From: Microcebus murinus
Taxonomy: Eukaryota > Chordata > Mammalia > Primates > Cheirogaleidae
DNA length: 64,000 nucleotides
Assembly (NCBI RefSeq): GCF_040939455.1
Contig: NC_134119.1
Span: forward strand, 14,930,501-14,994,500
Direction of reading: 5' to 3'
Made by a program: the position numbers and the translations under genes. Positions 48,251 to 61,430 of this stretch are shown here, piece after piece. A model generated the notes under the pieces. It was given only the letters and a program-made list of their open reading frames with translations, was not told the origin of the DNA and made no database searches. Each line of letters starts with the position of its first letter. The stretch's first letter is position 1.

Positions 48251-49589
48251 GAAAGACAGATACTAAACGAATGCTAGTGGTCACCTCCAGGGTTTGGAAA
48301 TAAAAGAAGGGCTTGATATGGAGGGTGATTTTTTTTCTCCTCTCTATGCTTCTTGAATTTTCTACACTAAGCATATATTTGTAGATTACTTCTGTGAGTT
48401 TTAGGAATATAGGACACAGTGAAAACAAACGAGTTAATACGTGCAAACATGCTTCATCGATCTTAAAGATACGCGCATGTTAGTTGTAAGGGTGAAGTTT
48501 TAAAACTTGATAGCCTTCTATTTTGGAACATTAAATGCACATTTTATGTGTAACAAGCATTTTCAATCTCTAACACCTTAAATATTGGGCGAAACACGTG
48601 GAGAAACACTCATGTAGGGTTTGTGGTAATGAAACAGGAATGTGTCTTTTTTAAACAGTAGAACCCTATATATAAGATGAGCTTGTTTCTGAATAATTGG
48701 GGGCATGCTTATGAGCTCAACAACAAAAATAAAGGTGACTTATAAAGAAATTAAGATTTTTTTGGGTTAGCTCATAAATATTTAATAACTAGCAACACTG
48801 ATGATAACCATCCTTTCACTGGTAAAACACGACAACTTGTAAAACAGCCCAGACATCTGGCTCCTACCTTTTTGTGATGCACTGGGAGGTTTATTTTTCT
48901 CCAAAAATCCCCAAGTCATTAAATTTTGGATTCAACATTGATTTATTCCTTTTGAGGGCTTGCCAAATACAAAGATAAATTACTGGGCCTAAGTGATTAA
49001 GGAAGAATAATGGTTTGTTTTGAGTCAACACTGAGTTTAGTACTTTAATTGTTATTATTTTTAATTAAAAAGCCAGCACACCATTCCCAACCTGCTAATG
49101 GAGCTAGAGAAGAAAACAGCAACCAGACTTCTGGAAACCAAAGAAGTATAATTCATCAGGCCAGGCTGTGGGGACAGAGAGCCCGCAGGATGGGTATCTC
49201 AGCTCAGCTGTGTGCTGTGTTCTGGCAAAGTTTAGATACTAATTGACATTTAGTTGTATGCACTGGGGTCTTTGAGTGTTATTTCATGATTGTCCACAAC
49301 TCAAGCAGAAATCCAAGTGATTTTGCTTCAAAGTCATTGCATTCACAGCTCAGCCACAAGTTGGGCTGTGTGTGCTGTTAGCCAAGTCAGTTTTTCCTCT
49401 GGACTTCACCTTCCCAGCCAGTCAAAGAAAGCATTAGGCTGGAAGATGATCTCAAGAATCTTTTCCAGCTTTGAACTCGCCTCCTCCTTCTCCCCTTCCA
49501 TTTCCCTTCTGCAGCACCCTCTCTCACCAAATGTTCAGTTTATTAGTGGAACACAGAGATTGTCTGACATTTAAAGCTGCAGTTAATTA

Positions 49590-49830
49590 TCTGTGTTACA
49601 CATGTCTCTAATACGTATACAGTATTTATATTAAATTATGTACGTGTATGTATTTTAATGTATGCATTATGTAGAATTAGACATAGTTTTATACATAATT
49701 ATGTATAATTGTATATAATTGTGTAATATATACACACTGGAATATTTATATATTACATATTATATAATTATATATTATACATAATTTTAATATATTAAAA
49801 TACACACACACATACACACACACAAGGAGG
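49590..49830. repeat. AT-rich tract with (CA)n end
   Basis: Alternating 'tatataattatatattata'-like sequence ending in a CACACA run near 49801-49824. Confidence 0.8.
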
Positions 49831-51369
49831 AAACTCCGTCGTGGCAATCATACACATAAACTCCCAGATCCCAAAAACTTTTCCAGGCAAGGTCAGAGGA
49901 CAAAAAACAATGCAATGATATTTCCAAATTTGTAATCAAACCTAAATTTAAAAATGCTTTATAACTGCTGTTTGGAAATATGACTTTGGTGAACGAATGA
50001 ATAATGAACTTAAGTTTCCTTTTATCCTTTTTGTTTCTTCGTTTTCCTGCCATCCGGAGACTGGAACTCTTTGAAGGCTGAAGTAAGAATCTTCGCTAGC
50101 ATTCCTTCCGTTACCAACCAGTGTTTCCTGCGATAGTTCCAGGTGCGGAGTGAGGCTCAGGACTCCAGAAGCACAGCCTATTAGCAAATCTCTTCTCAAC
50201 ATGGGCATCGTGTGCGTGGATAAAAGCATGATTTACTTGGGCTTATTGAGGCAGCAGTAAATAAATTTGGAAGCACTGAATTGCATTAGAAAAACATGAC
50301 TGAGCATTTAAAGCTTTTTCTCAGTGAAATAAATGGTATGTTTGCTGACAATCTCTTTCCCGTGCATTAATATGGAAGAAGTGATTTACCAAAAAATGGT
50401 AATAGAAACCAGCAAATACCTTAATTTGTGTTATTATCCCAGCCAATATAAAATTCGAGGAAGCAGAAATGGCACTGGCAGAGACACAGCGGTAGCAGCT
50501 GCTCCGCGACACCATGGAGCGTGGTCTACTTGAGGGAATGCCACGTTGCCATGGAAGCGAGCTGTGTCTTAGAGCTGCTGTGCCCCAGGGAAGGGGCAGG
50601 GGAGGGCGGAGAGCATCCTCCTTCTTTGGGTATTTGGCGGGTGGGAGCGGGAGCACATGACCCAGCGTTTTGTTCACTCTTTGGAGGATACAGGATGTAT
50701 TCAAGGTGGTCCCTGCCTTCAAGGGACTTACAGTTTAGGCTGGGTGCCCCAGCAAAAGATATCTGCTTGTATGGTAGAAGAGCTGCCTGTGTCCAGAGAA
50801 AGCACAGTTTATGAAGGCTGTCACAGTTAAGTCTCACCTTTTCTTGGAAAAAGGTGAGATTTGAATTACATTTTGAAAAATAAACGAAATTAAAATGGGC
50901 TACCCTGATCCCAACTGTTACAGTGGACTTTTAAGTTAGCCTATGTACATTGTGCTACTCCAAAATTACAGAAATTTTGGAGTTGGGTCTCCAATTCACC
51001 CAGTCTGACTTTCTGTACAGTTGAGAAAATAGAAGGGGAGGGGAGACCTGGGGAGATGACACATGGGAGGAATAAAACCACAGTGGGATGAGGCCGGAAG
51101 GAGCCTGAGGGGGGCTGTGTAGGGCCAGAGGGCTGGCGACTCCACATTGCAGGGGCTGAGGCAGCCAGCCCCTCCTGGGAGACTGGAGAGTCTGACAGGA
51201 GCCTTCCCATGTACCTGCAACTCCTCTCTGAGTAGATTTCTCAGGTGGGTATAAATCTCTGGTCCCAGAGAGCAAATCTGACATTTTTAAGACAGTAATA
51301 CGATTAAGAACTCGATGAGTCTAGATAGGAAATGATCTTGCTATATCATAAACTATATTCCATCTCTGA

Positions 51370-51740
51370 CTCCTTTTTTTAAAATACATTTTTTATTTTG
51401 GAATTATTTTAGAATTTACAGAAAAGTTCAAAGTACAGAGAGTTCCCATATATTACATACCCAGTGTCTCCCATTATTAACACTTAACATTAGTATGGTA
51501 CATTTCTCACAACTAATGGCCCAATATCAATTATTACTAACTAAAGCCCACATACTATTCAAATTTTCTTAGTTTTTACCTAATATCCTTTTTCTGTCTC
51601 ATTATGCCATCCAAGATTCCATATTACTTTTATTAATCATATTTCCTTAGGTTCTTCTTGGCTGTAACAATTTTCAGACTTTTCTTGCTTTTAGTGACTC
51701 TGACGGTTTGAGGAGTACTCGCTCCGACTATTTCTCAAAG
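51370..51740. mobile_element. Old L1-type fragment
   Basis: 'atttacagaaaagttcaaag', 'tacagagagttcccatatat' and 'actaaagcccacatactatt' match the family also seen at 30.5 and 46.5 kb. Confidence 0.65.
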
Positions 51741-51854
51741 GAATTTAAACCTACATGCTGACTGGGATTTGCTTGCCATTTAGTCATTTGCTGTTTTAAA
51801 TGCTTCTTATCACTTATTTGACCTCTAATCTCGTGGTAGTTTGCATTGCTGGCC

Positions 51855-52262
51855 TTGATTTTCCAACCCTCGCTGCACCCGTGCCCTCACTGTGGCCTCA
51901 TTATGGAGTGTACTTCCCAGCTCTTGACTTTGGGATTGATCATGTTGAGTTGGGTTGGTCAATGGCACGTGGGCAGGAGAGACAGTAGGCCATGACTCCT
52001 GTGATTTCACTTGTCCTCTTTCGCTACTGTCATTGCCATGAGAAGAAGATAGCCCACTGGTAGCACAAGAACATGCCCAGGCTAGTCCACTGGTGACTTG
52101 AGAAGGATGAGAGTCACATGGAGCAGAGCCACCCTCTGCCAAGCCTTGCCTAGATCCACTCATGCCAGCCAACCCACAGATGAATGAACAATAACCAACA
52201 ATTGTTGGTTTTGGCTTATAAGCTTTGGAGACATTTGTTACCCAGCACTAGTTAATTGATAT
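51855..52262 (+). mobile_element. MLT1-type LTR
   Basis: 'gttgagttgggttggtcaat', 'gagaagaagatagcccactg' and the end 'tttgttacccagcactagtt' fit older MLT1 LTRs. Antisense to PCSK2. Confidence 0.6.
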
Positions 52263-52504
52263 ATGCCCTAACATTGAATGGACTGAAGACTTTATAAAAA
52301 CTTAAAAAAATGTTTAGTCTTTTAAAAAATCATTTCTCTGATAACATGCTATCCAGGAGACTACATGCCTCATTGGGTTATTTTAATGTGTATCATGAAA
52401 GGACATGTTTCTCATTGGAAACATGAGCTGCTGCACCTCTGAGCCAAAAGGATAATGTCTTTCGCTATTGACAAACTGGAATAATTTGTGAAAAATCTAA
52501 ATTG

Positions 52505-52930
52505 GGCTCCTTAAGAATATGTTCACTCACGTATTCATCCATTTGATAGTTATTTATTTGGTGTATTATATGTGCTAGTTCTTCCACTTGGTGCTGGACC
52601 TAAGTAAGAGTGAGCAGAAATTGGCACAGCCCCAGGCCCCCAGGAAGCTGACTTCTTGTGAGGGATGTGAATGAAAATGCAATTACAAGGGGAAAGAGTT
52701 TCTCAAAGGAGAGCTGTTTGTGTGTATATTTATGGGGTCTCTGACCTGGTTGTGGTCTCAGGAAGTCTTCCTTGTGGATGGCTGACCTGAATTCTGAAGC
52801 CGAGGGGAGCTGACTGGGCAGAGGAGGGGGACGTTCTGCACCAAGAGAACTGCACACTGTGCAGCACGAGGAAGCATGGCAGCCTCAGGAAGCTGCAAGG
52901 AGCCTAGTGGGACTGGATTTCAGGATGAGG
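52505..52930 (-). mobile_element. L2 LINE
   Basis: 'attcatccatttgatagtta', 'gtgctggacctaagtaagag', 'ggtctcaggaagtcttcctt' and 'gacctgaattctgaagc' are inverted L2 landmarks in order. Confidence 0.7.
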
Positions 52931-53625
52931 ATGGACCAGCAGAGTAGGTCAGGTAGGGGCTGGCTTCCAGCTGCCCCTTCCAGCTGACTTGAGCACACTG
53001 ATTATCTGGGATGTCCCTACTTCATACTGTAGGTGCTAAAGGAGAGAAAGAGACTCCTCTCCTCCTAACCTGGTAGCATGCTTTTTAAGCATGTCAGGTC
53101 TACAGCTCCTCCTCAGACTGTAACTTTTTGGGGAGGGCCAGACAGACACATCCTAGTTAGAGACTTTTCCATGGGAGCTGCTGGTAGCTAAGCATTCCAC
53201 GGTAGGGGGACTATCTGGGCAGTGCAATCTGGCAGCAGGAAGAGAGTTGATCGGGACCAAGGTGTGTTGGGGGTTGCAGGGGCGTCCTAAACAGGTGCTT
53301 CTTATAGAAGGGCCTCAGCAGTTGACCTCTAAAGTGGCCTGATTCCCAGCCTTCTAGGCTGATTCTATGAAAGATGCCCTTCTAGTAAATTCTTTTTTTG
53401 CTTTAGTTATTCAGGTTCTATTTCTGTTGCTAAAGACATAGACCCTGACAAGAATACATAGGAAGGTACCAGAACATGCCAGCTTTTCCAGGTCATATTA
53501 AAGAAAGCGACCGTTCACCTAAAAACCTAGAGGTCTGCATAGAGGTGTTGGAGACAGGGGAGGTGACTGGAAGATTGGAGCCAGCAGTTATAGTCTGGTG
53601 TCGTCATTTGAGTTCCTCCAGATGA

Positions 53626-53880
53626 AGACCATAAGACAAGGATTTGAGTACAAACAGTGTATTTGGGAAGCGATCCCAAGAAGCAACAGTGGGAGAGAGA
53701 AGGCAACCAATAAAGAGTGTTATCAAGCTAGTTCCTACCGTGAGCAGCTGTGGGTGAATCCCATTGTGAAACTCTGAGAACAGCACACAACAGGTCTCAG
53801 GGTTATCCCATGTGAGGGAGGAGGGAGCTGGGGTATTTATCCACCAACTCCCAACAATCATATGTTGAGGGCTTCTCCAG
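53626..53880. repeat. Unidentified dispersed repeat, copy 1
   Basis: Shares ordered blocks with 60835-61000: 'gtatttgggaagcgatccca', then 'aaccaataaagagtgttatc'. Probably an old LTR or LINE piece that I cannot name. Confidence 0.5.
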
Positions 53881-54254
53881 GATGAGACTGTTTACTTCCC
53901 AGAATTTCCAATCTGCCCTGAACAAGGGCCAAGTGGACATCCCCTCAGGTGAAGAGTTGCAGGTATTAGAAGTAGGAAGGCACAGAATCTCTGTTCCCTA
54001 AAATGGTCAGTCCTGAGGGGATATTGGTGGGACACATGAGTGTTTGCTCACCTGAAAAATACACCAGCTGGCCTTTAAATTTTATAAACTAAAAATGCTA
54101 TCCTAGGCGGATGGCTGTAGGAAAAAACATTCATGAGAACCTTGTGTTGTCCTCTGCCCTGTGGAAAATTGAGCAACTGAAAAAAGGTGTAACAATGTCC
54201 AGTAGATTGCTTTCTATTTAGTCCCTATTTTTAATTTGTTTCTGCTTCAGAGGA

Positions 54255-54375
54255 AAGTTTAAAATACGGAGGAGAACTTGGTTTTGCAGTTCAGTAGGCT
54301 GAAGTTAGACTCTTGGCTCCACCTTGGCTTTGTAATCTTGGGCATGTTATTTAACCTCCTGTTCCTGAAAGTACC
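54255..54375 (+). mobile_element. MIR fragment
   Basis: 'gacttggctccacc'-like region ('actcttggctccaccttggc') and 'aatcttgggcatgttattta' fit MIR. Confidence 0.6.
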
Positions 54376-54405
54376 TGTTTCTAGAAAAGATGGCTGTGAA
54401 ACAAC

Positions 54406-55200
54406 TATATTAATTTGCTAGGGCTGCCAGAACAAAATACCACAGAGGAGGAGACTTAAACAACAAAAATTTATTTGCCCACAATTCTGGAAGCTAGAAA
54501 TTCAAGATCAGGTGTTGGACATTTTAGTTTCTTCTGAGGGCCTTCTCCTTGGCTTGTAGATGTCTGTCTTCTCCCTGTGTCTTCACATGGTCATACATCT
54601 GCATGCGTGTCTGTGTCCTAATCTCCTTTTCTTATAAGGACATCCATTTCTATGATCTGAGTCTCCCTCAAAATTCTTGTGTTGAAACTTAATCCCCATT
54701 GTGGTGATATTAAGAGGTATGACCTTTTGGGAAGTAACTAAGCCATAAAGGCTCCACCCTTATAAATAAAATGCTCTTATAGAAGAGGCTTCCAATGGAG
54801 TTTGTCTCCCTTGACCTTCTGTCACTTCCACCATGTTGAAGACACAGCGTTCCTCCCCTCTGGAGAATGCGGCAACAAAAGTATCATCTTGGAAGGAGAA
54901 ACTGGGTCCCTAATCAGACATCATATCTGCTAGTGCCTTTATTTTTGTCCTCCCAGCCTTCAGCACTGTCAGAAGTAACTTTCTGCTCTTTATAAATTAT
55001 ACAGTCTATCGTATTTTGTTATAGCAGCACAAATGGACTATGACATCAGTCATATTGGATTAGGGCCCACACATATAATTTCATTTAACTTTAATTACAT
55101 CTTTAAAGATTTATCTCCAAATATAATCTTATTTTGAGGCCAGGGGGGGTTAAGGTTTCCACATATAAATTTCAGAAGGGCACAATTCATCCCATAACAC
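54406..55200 (-). mobile_element. MLT1B-like LTR split by a nested LTR
   Basis: Inverted MLT1B: 'ttaatttgctagggctgcca', 'ctccttggcttgtagatgtc', 'tcttataaggacatc', then an interruption, then 'cagtcatattggattagggc' to 'cacaattcatcccataaca'. CAACT occurs at both borders (54402-54406 and 55201-55205), a likely 5-bp target duplication. Same orientation as PCSK2. Confidence 0.85.
54648..55045 (+). mobile_element. MLT1A/MST-like LTR nested in MLT1B
   Basis: 'ctatgatctgagtctccctc', 'gttgaaacttaatccccatt', 'ttatagcagcacaaatggac' and the end 'tatgaca' match MaLR LTRs. It breaks an inverted MLT1B at the 'aaggacaccagtcatattgg' site, so it inserted later. Antisense to PCSK2. Confidence 0.85.
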
Positions 55201-56224
55201 CAACTAAATTGCTTACCAAGATTGACAACTCATCATGATTTCTTTTAAGACCCTTATCTCCATGTGTCTCCCAATCCAAAGGAATCACAGTGTCATAAAC
55301 TTTGCCAGTCCCAACAATTTTCCTGCCTTGAAAGACCAACTCCAAAGTCACCCAGCTCAGGCCCTAAAACTATTTTCTGTGAACGTAGCATTCTATCTTA
55401 CCACAGTAAGTCTAACAAACATAGCTTTGCTCACCAACAAGCTTCTCTGGTGGTCTTTGGGGAGTGGATGGGATCAAATAAAATGATGAATGAAGACTCT
55501 GTCACAGTACCTATGATTTAGAGGTGCTTAACCAATGTTAGTTTTCTTCCCTAGTTCAATCTCATCACAAGAGAAAGGATTTTCAAAGCTTGAAAAACAA
55601 TGTTTATTTTTCTTCTTTTGTCATGCCCAATTGATAAAATAATCTTACTTCAAAGTCTTCTGTCTTTCTGTTTTGTGTAAATAAATCTATGCGTGATACA
55701 AGTCAATAGTTTTTAAATTAATTTCAACTCTCTAATAGTCCTCAGAATGTCAGAATCGATTAGAGGTTAATTAGAGGTTAATCAAAGTTTTTTTCATGTG
55801 TGATATAATGCCATTGAACATGGCAGTTGGTGAGAATTTTGTAGACTCTAGCAGTTGAGTGTGAATTATGAAATCAACTACTGTTATGTAAATTAAAAGA
55901 AAATGGGGGATAACTTTTCTCTCCCTGTAGGATCAGAGCGTCACATTCTATATTGAAAGTAGTACTTACTGTGACTTGATTTCATTTGAGTTACTTCTTT
56001 ATATGCCTTTCTCCAAAGCAGAAAGTTACCAGGAGGAAAGGGTTTTTAGCTCTGTACTTTCTATGTAATCCAAGACATATTTTCCACACTGTAAGACCTC
56101 AGTACAGATTGATTAAGTAGAATTGAATTTAGTCTTCAACAGTAAGGAAAGTCTTGGAGAATGAGGAAGGAGGACATTCATTTGTCTTTCATGGGTGAGC
56201 TGCTTACCATACTTCCTTTCATTT

Positions 56225-56370
56225 GATCTTCACTGAAATCCTATGTAGTTAGAATCCCTATTCCCTTTTAACAGATGAGGAAACTGAAGTTTGAGAGGAT
56301 AACTTGGCCAAGGTTACAGTTTTGAGAAGTGACAGGAACAGAATGAAACCCAGATCTAACTAATATTGTT
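56225..56370 (-). mobile_element. MIR SINE
   Basis: 'ttttaacagatgaggaaact' 'gaag' and 'ttggccaaggttacag' match inverted MIR. Confidence 0.78.
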
Positions 56371-57799
56371 TCTTAATAGAAAATAATTTAAAAAACAACA
56401 ACAACTTTGCTTTCCCGTTGAATGGCTTGGGTAGATAATGTTGAAAACCAATCGTTCATTTAAGGCAGCTGAGGTTTGCATAACAACAACATAAACCAAT
56501 CAAGCAATCAATAGAAAGGGAAAAATAGAAATAATAAATAAGGCTGTTTAATACCATAATATTTTTCTCGTTATAATAATGTGTTTGCCTGGCTTTTAGT
56601 CACAGCTTTTATAAATTTAAGCTATTCCTGACTTTCTGGTTAGTTCTTCAAGGATGGTTAAGGCAGAACGACTAGCCTTGCTCATATTCCTTCTGTGTTC
56701 TCCTGTACAAGCTGAAAGCTGCCTCTGGAAACCCCTAAAACTCTCTCTGTCTGAAGGTCTTTCTCTAACATGCTAAGTTGTGTGCCTAAGGAAGCCACAT
56801 GTGCTGGATGGAGCACCCTTGAACAGCACCTGACAGGGAGTTGCTATGTAAATATGCTGACTTCTTCTCCATTGATGGGAGAACTCTAAGTCATGTCCTT
56901 TAGTTCTCCAGAGGTCCTCAGCAGGCCTGAACCCCAGTTGCCTATGGTGGTAATTTGCATGAAAACACACACTTTACTGTCTTTATTCCCTTTCCTGTCT
57001 CACTTCTCCCACTCCTCATTGGTACTTCCTGGGGAACATGACCTGAGTACAATACCCTTTTAACCAAGGAGCCTGGCCAATGAGTGAGGACACAGAATTC
57101 AGCTCTTCTCTGATGCAGTTGATAATAACTGCAGTTATGAACTGAAGACACTGACTCCATAAGGGTGTGGTTTTGGGACAGAAGGAAGGAGTCTCCCTGA
57201 AGTGCACCATAGAGGAAGGAATCTAGATTTCACAATACATCCTCTGCATTCTATATGATTTCTGGGAATAACATGGATGAGAACTAAGTGTCTCCTGGGC
57301 ATACACATTTTGCAATAGAAGGACTCTCCCTGGAAGAGTGATTCATATGCACATTAAAGTTTAAGAAGCACTATCTTATGATTCTAAAAATAATATGAGG
57401 AAAATAAGACACCTCGAGCTACAGTTGGTTTTCACTCATTATGTCTACTCATTTACCTACCTACCTGAGCTCTGTCTTTTCTTTCTTAAAATATTTTCAA
57501 TACTCTTTAGTCCTGACAGATATTTTTTTGGCCCAGTATAAGTAATCTTACTTATCCTAAACATTAAGTCAAACTACTATAGCAACAATCTCAGATGCTT
57601 TCTAATACCTTTATGATTAGCATATTAGTTATAAGTTAGTCATGTAATCCTGGGTCAGAAAGGTCACCTTTCTGAATTTAAGTTGTCAAAGGAAGGATTT
57701 GAAGACATCTGAAATCCATTCTGTCACATGATTGCATGATTCTAAGTCCCCGGAATTTTGGTCTGATGACAGAGACAAAAGCATTTCCAAGAATACTTC

Positions 57800-58310
57800 T
57801 GTGGTAGATTACTGGAGTAATATGGTCCTGATTTATTCCTGCCTCCATATATCTCTTGAGTATTTTCTGTCACACTGGCCACAGGTGTGGCCACCTGACT
57901 TGCATTGGCCAATGGGCTGTAGCAACCACATCGTAAGCAGAGGTTTGAAAAGTGCTCCTGCACTGAGGCTTGTTCTCTTGCTTCATCTTGGAACACTGTG
58001 ATTATCAATGTGTGAATAAACTTGGACTAGCCTGTTGGAGACCCAGGGCCCATTCCCCTAGAGCTCCCCAGACAACAGTCAGCACTAAAACCAGAAATGT
58101 GAGTGAGGCCATTTGAGACCAATCAGCTCCCACCCACACTATCAGCTGACTGCACTTGTATGAGGGACTCCAAGCAATACAAGCAGAAGATCCACCCAGC
58201 TGAGCCCATCCTAAATTGCTGACCCAGATTATTGTAAGCTAATGAATGCTTTTCGGTGTGATCTACTAAGCCTTGATGGTTTGTTACATAGCTAAAGCTA
58301 ACTTCTTATA
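57800..58310 (+). mobile_element. MLT1-type LTR
   Basis: 'gacttgcattggccaatggg', 'ccagaaatgtgagtgaggcc', 'agatccacccagctgagccc' and 'ggtttgttacatagctaaag' follow the MLT1 H/J/K layout. Antisense to PCSK2. Confidence 0.7.
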
Positions 58311-60834
58311 ACATTTTTGTCTTTAATTCTCTATTCCAACTCTGTATAGGGCATAGCTTGGTAACTATTAATAAGGGGGAATTACAGGAGCCCAGGTATA
58401 AAAATGTCATTTTTTATCATCAGAAATTAGTTTCCCCTTTTACAATGGATTCTTCAGTTGCTCACTAATGATTAATTCTTGGTTGACTGCCCCTAATCTG
58501 ATGAAAAAGAATATATGTTTTTCTCACAAAGCATGCTCCTTCCTCAAACACTGGGTCAGAAAGGAACATTATACATAATGAGCTGGGGGCTTTTATTTTT
58601 TCTCTCTTTTTCCCCCCTTTCTGATTGCAGCTGAATTGAATGATTGTGCACCGGCTGTTCTGATTATGTGCCTACTCTTCCCATGGGCTTCTTGTCTAAA
58701 GTAGCAGATGTATTTCTCTCTGTTTTCATGAAGAAATGACAATAGAAGTAAATTGTGGCCCTGTAGCTTATTCAAAGCTGCTGAAAGCAGAAGCAGGCTT
58801 CAGAGAAACCCAGCAGAACTTTGACATTTGTAGGCATCCCCAGCAGATGGTGGTTGTTGGGTGGAATGGCCTGTAGAGATGAAAGACCACCAGCCACAAG
58901 TGGTTTGGGGCCTTATTGCTTAGAAAATGACAAGCATACACATTGTTTCCTGACTTAAGTGAAAATAAAACAAACCAAAACAACTCCCACGCTGCAATCA
59001 TAGCCACTTGACATTACCCAGCTCATATATAATGCAGAATGCATTTTGCCTTTGAAAACGGGCTGATAATGTTGTTTTCCATCTATACAGGACTTGAGCA
59101 AATGAAAAATGTGATGACAAACAAGTTGACCTCAATACAGCTTGGATCTTAAATGTTCTTTCCTCAAAGACAGGGTTTTCTTTGACCACATTATGGATAG
59201 AAATGGAACTGGAAGTGTTGCTCTGTCTTTAGTTTTCTTTGGCACTAGGAACTGCGTTCCAGCTGGGAGCTCATTGTGAGCAAGTAAATCAGCATGTAAC
59301 CTGGATGCAGATCTTAAAACACACCTAGTCGTCCAGCTAAAAACATCCAAGGCCCAGGATGGACACTGGAGTTTTCTGGCAGATCAAAATAAATTTGAAT
59401 GACACATAGAGTTTTAAAGGGCTACCTGTAAAATGGAATCTGGCAAACATTTTTTTTCCTCTTCTGATTTATATCCTTAATCTCTGCCAAAGGCTAGCTT
59501 CCAGCTATTTGGTTAATATTAATATTTCCAGCCATTTCATAATTGTCTTTCCTGCATCTAGAGATCTTTTTTAAACAAAATATTTTCTTTGTTATTTTCT
59601 AATGCTTCCTGTATTATTTACGTGCTCTTTTTTATTTTTTTTAAGAAAACTCTTTCCATGTCTCTTTTATTTGGGCATAATAGTTTATTATTATTTCTAT
59701 TTTGAATACTTACTATTTATCCTCTTTCAAAAAATGTCTGACAATTGATTGTACACATGGACAAAAAGCAACTGGAATGAAAACATCTTAAGAGGATGTT
59801 GGAGGGATGGAGGGTCATACCGAGGTGAAGAGGAACAGATGGCAGCTGCCGATGAAAGAAAAACTCCTTTAATAAATGAAGATTTAGTTACCCATTTTTC
59901 AAATTCAAGTTTGCCAAGCAGGACACTAATGGACACAGCCAGAATTAGCAAGCCACACAATGGGATTTTGCAAGAAATCATGCCCACTCCAGTGAGAAAA
60001 GTGGAGGAAAGTTGTTTTAACTGGGAATGGAAGGAGCTTTGGATAATTCACATGAATATTGGACCTGTATTGGCAGAATTCACAAAGATGTTCCAGGGAG
60101 GAAAGTCTAATAGGGGCAAAAATTATTTATGTATAAATATTCACATTTCTCTCCCTCACGCCCACCACTTTGTACTGGAGAACGGTTGAGTCAGCTCCCA
60201 AGTTCTCCTTTATTATGGAGACTTTGCAAGCTGAGAGAAAATTAATGCATGTGGAGAGGCCAAGTTTATTTACTTAACTAAGAGCTAGCTGGAGCAAGAA
60301 TTTATTGAAAGAGAAAAAAACCTTTTGGGCAGAGTGTTTGGGGAGCTGGGAGATGTCAGGGCAAGAAGAAAGGATGTGACACCCTCACGTAGATGGGGAA
60401 GGTGGGAAAGGAGAGAAAAGTGAACTTCCATTAGCATTCTTTGGAGGAGGTTAGGAAATACTAGAATTAATTTTTAATGACATCTGGCTGCTGGACTGGG
60501 TTTCTTTAAAGACTGCACTACATGGGGCCTGAGAATTATTTATGTAACAGAAAATCTCCTTATGCATTCAACTCTTACAATCTAGCTGCCATACCACAAT
60601 ACCACATATCACAACCACAACATCACACATCGCAATATCGGAAGCATGGAGGTGGGTGGAGAAAGGGAGGCATTGTTAATTTAACACTCAAGCAGGACTT
60701 GATACTGTTTTATGATTCTAACTTTCTTGTAGGAATGTCTGTTTTCTGTAGGGAAGATAGCATCCTGAATCCTGGGAAAGAATCCTAAGTTGCCAGTCTT
60801 CTAGCTTCCCTTAGATCAGACCCTGCCACTGGGA

Positions 60835-61000
60835 ATTGAGAGCAGGAAGTTTATTGGGAGGCGATCCCAGAAATCTTTGATGAGGGAGAAAGGAAGGGAG
60901 ATAGGGAAGGGAAGGAAACCAGTAGAGAGTGTGTTTGTAAGCCTGTTATCTGAAGAAAACTGTACAAGTGGTTGCTGCCATGTTATTGCATCTGTATATG
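60835..61000. repeat. Unidentified dispersed repeat, copy 2
   Basis: 'agtttattgggaggcgatcc', a purine-rich stretch, then 'aaaccagtagagagtgtg' parallel the copy at 53626-53880 in the same orientation. Confidence 0.5.
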
Positions 61001-61224
61001 CACTTGCAAAGAGTTGAAACACACAGTGGCTAATACATACATATATGCATGTATACACACGTCTACATATCATTTCAAAACATTTGAATGACTTGGATGA
61101 ATGACCGTACCCGTGGTCTTTTTCACTTCCCTCAGCCTAACTTTGGGTCAGCACCGATCCAGATGGAAGCAAGCACAGAAATGTTTGAGGACAGCAAAAA
61201 GAGAGGCAGGTATCATGGGGCTGG

Positions 61225-61430
61225 GAGCTAATATTTACCGAGCAGGGACAACTTGCTCACACCGGGTGCGGCGTGCTTTCCGTGCATTAGCAACCCTACG
61301 AGGTCAGGGCTCCCGTGAACCCCAGCTGACTGATGAGGCATGAGCCACAAAGAGGGTAAGGTTTGGGAGTGGAACCCAGGCGGCCTGGCTCGAGAGGCGG
61401 CGTTGATCTCTGTGCTGCACTTGCTCCCCG
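61225..61430 (-). mobile_element. MIR-type SINE within the GC-rich cluster
   Basis: 'taatatttaccgagcaggga', 'tgatgaggcatgagcc' and 'agtggaacccaggcggcct' fit inverted MIR, with unusually many CpGs kept. Confidence 0.55.
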
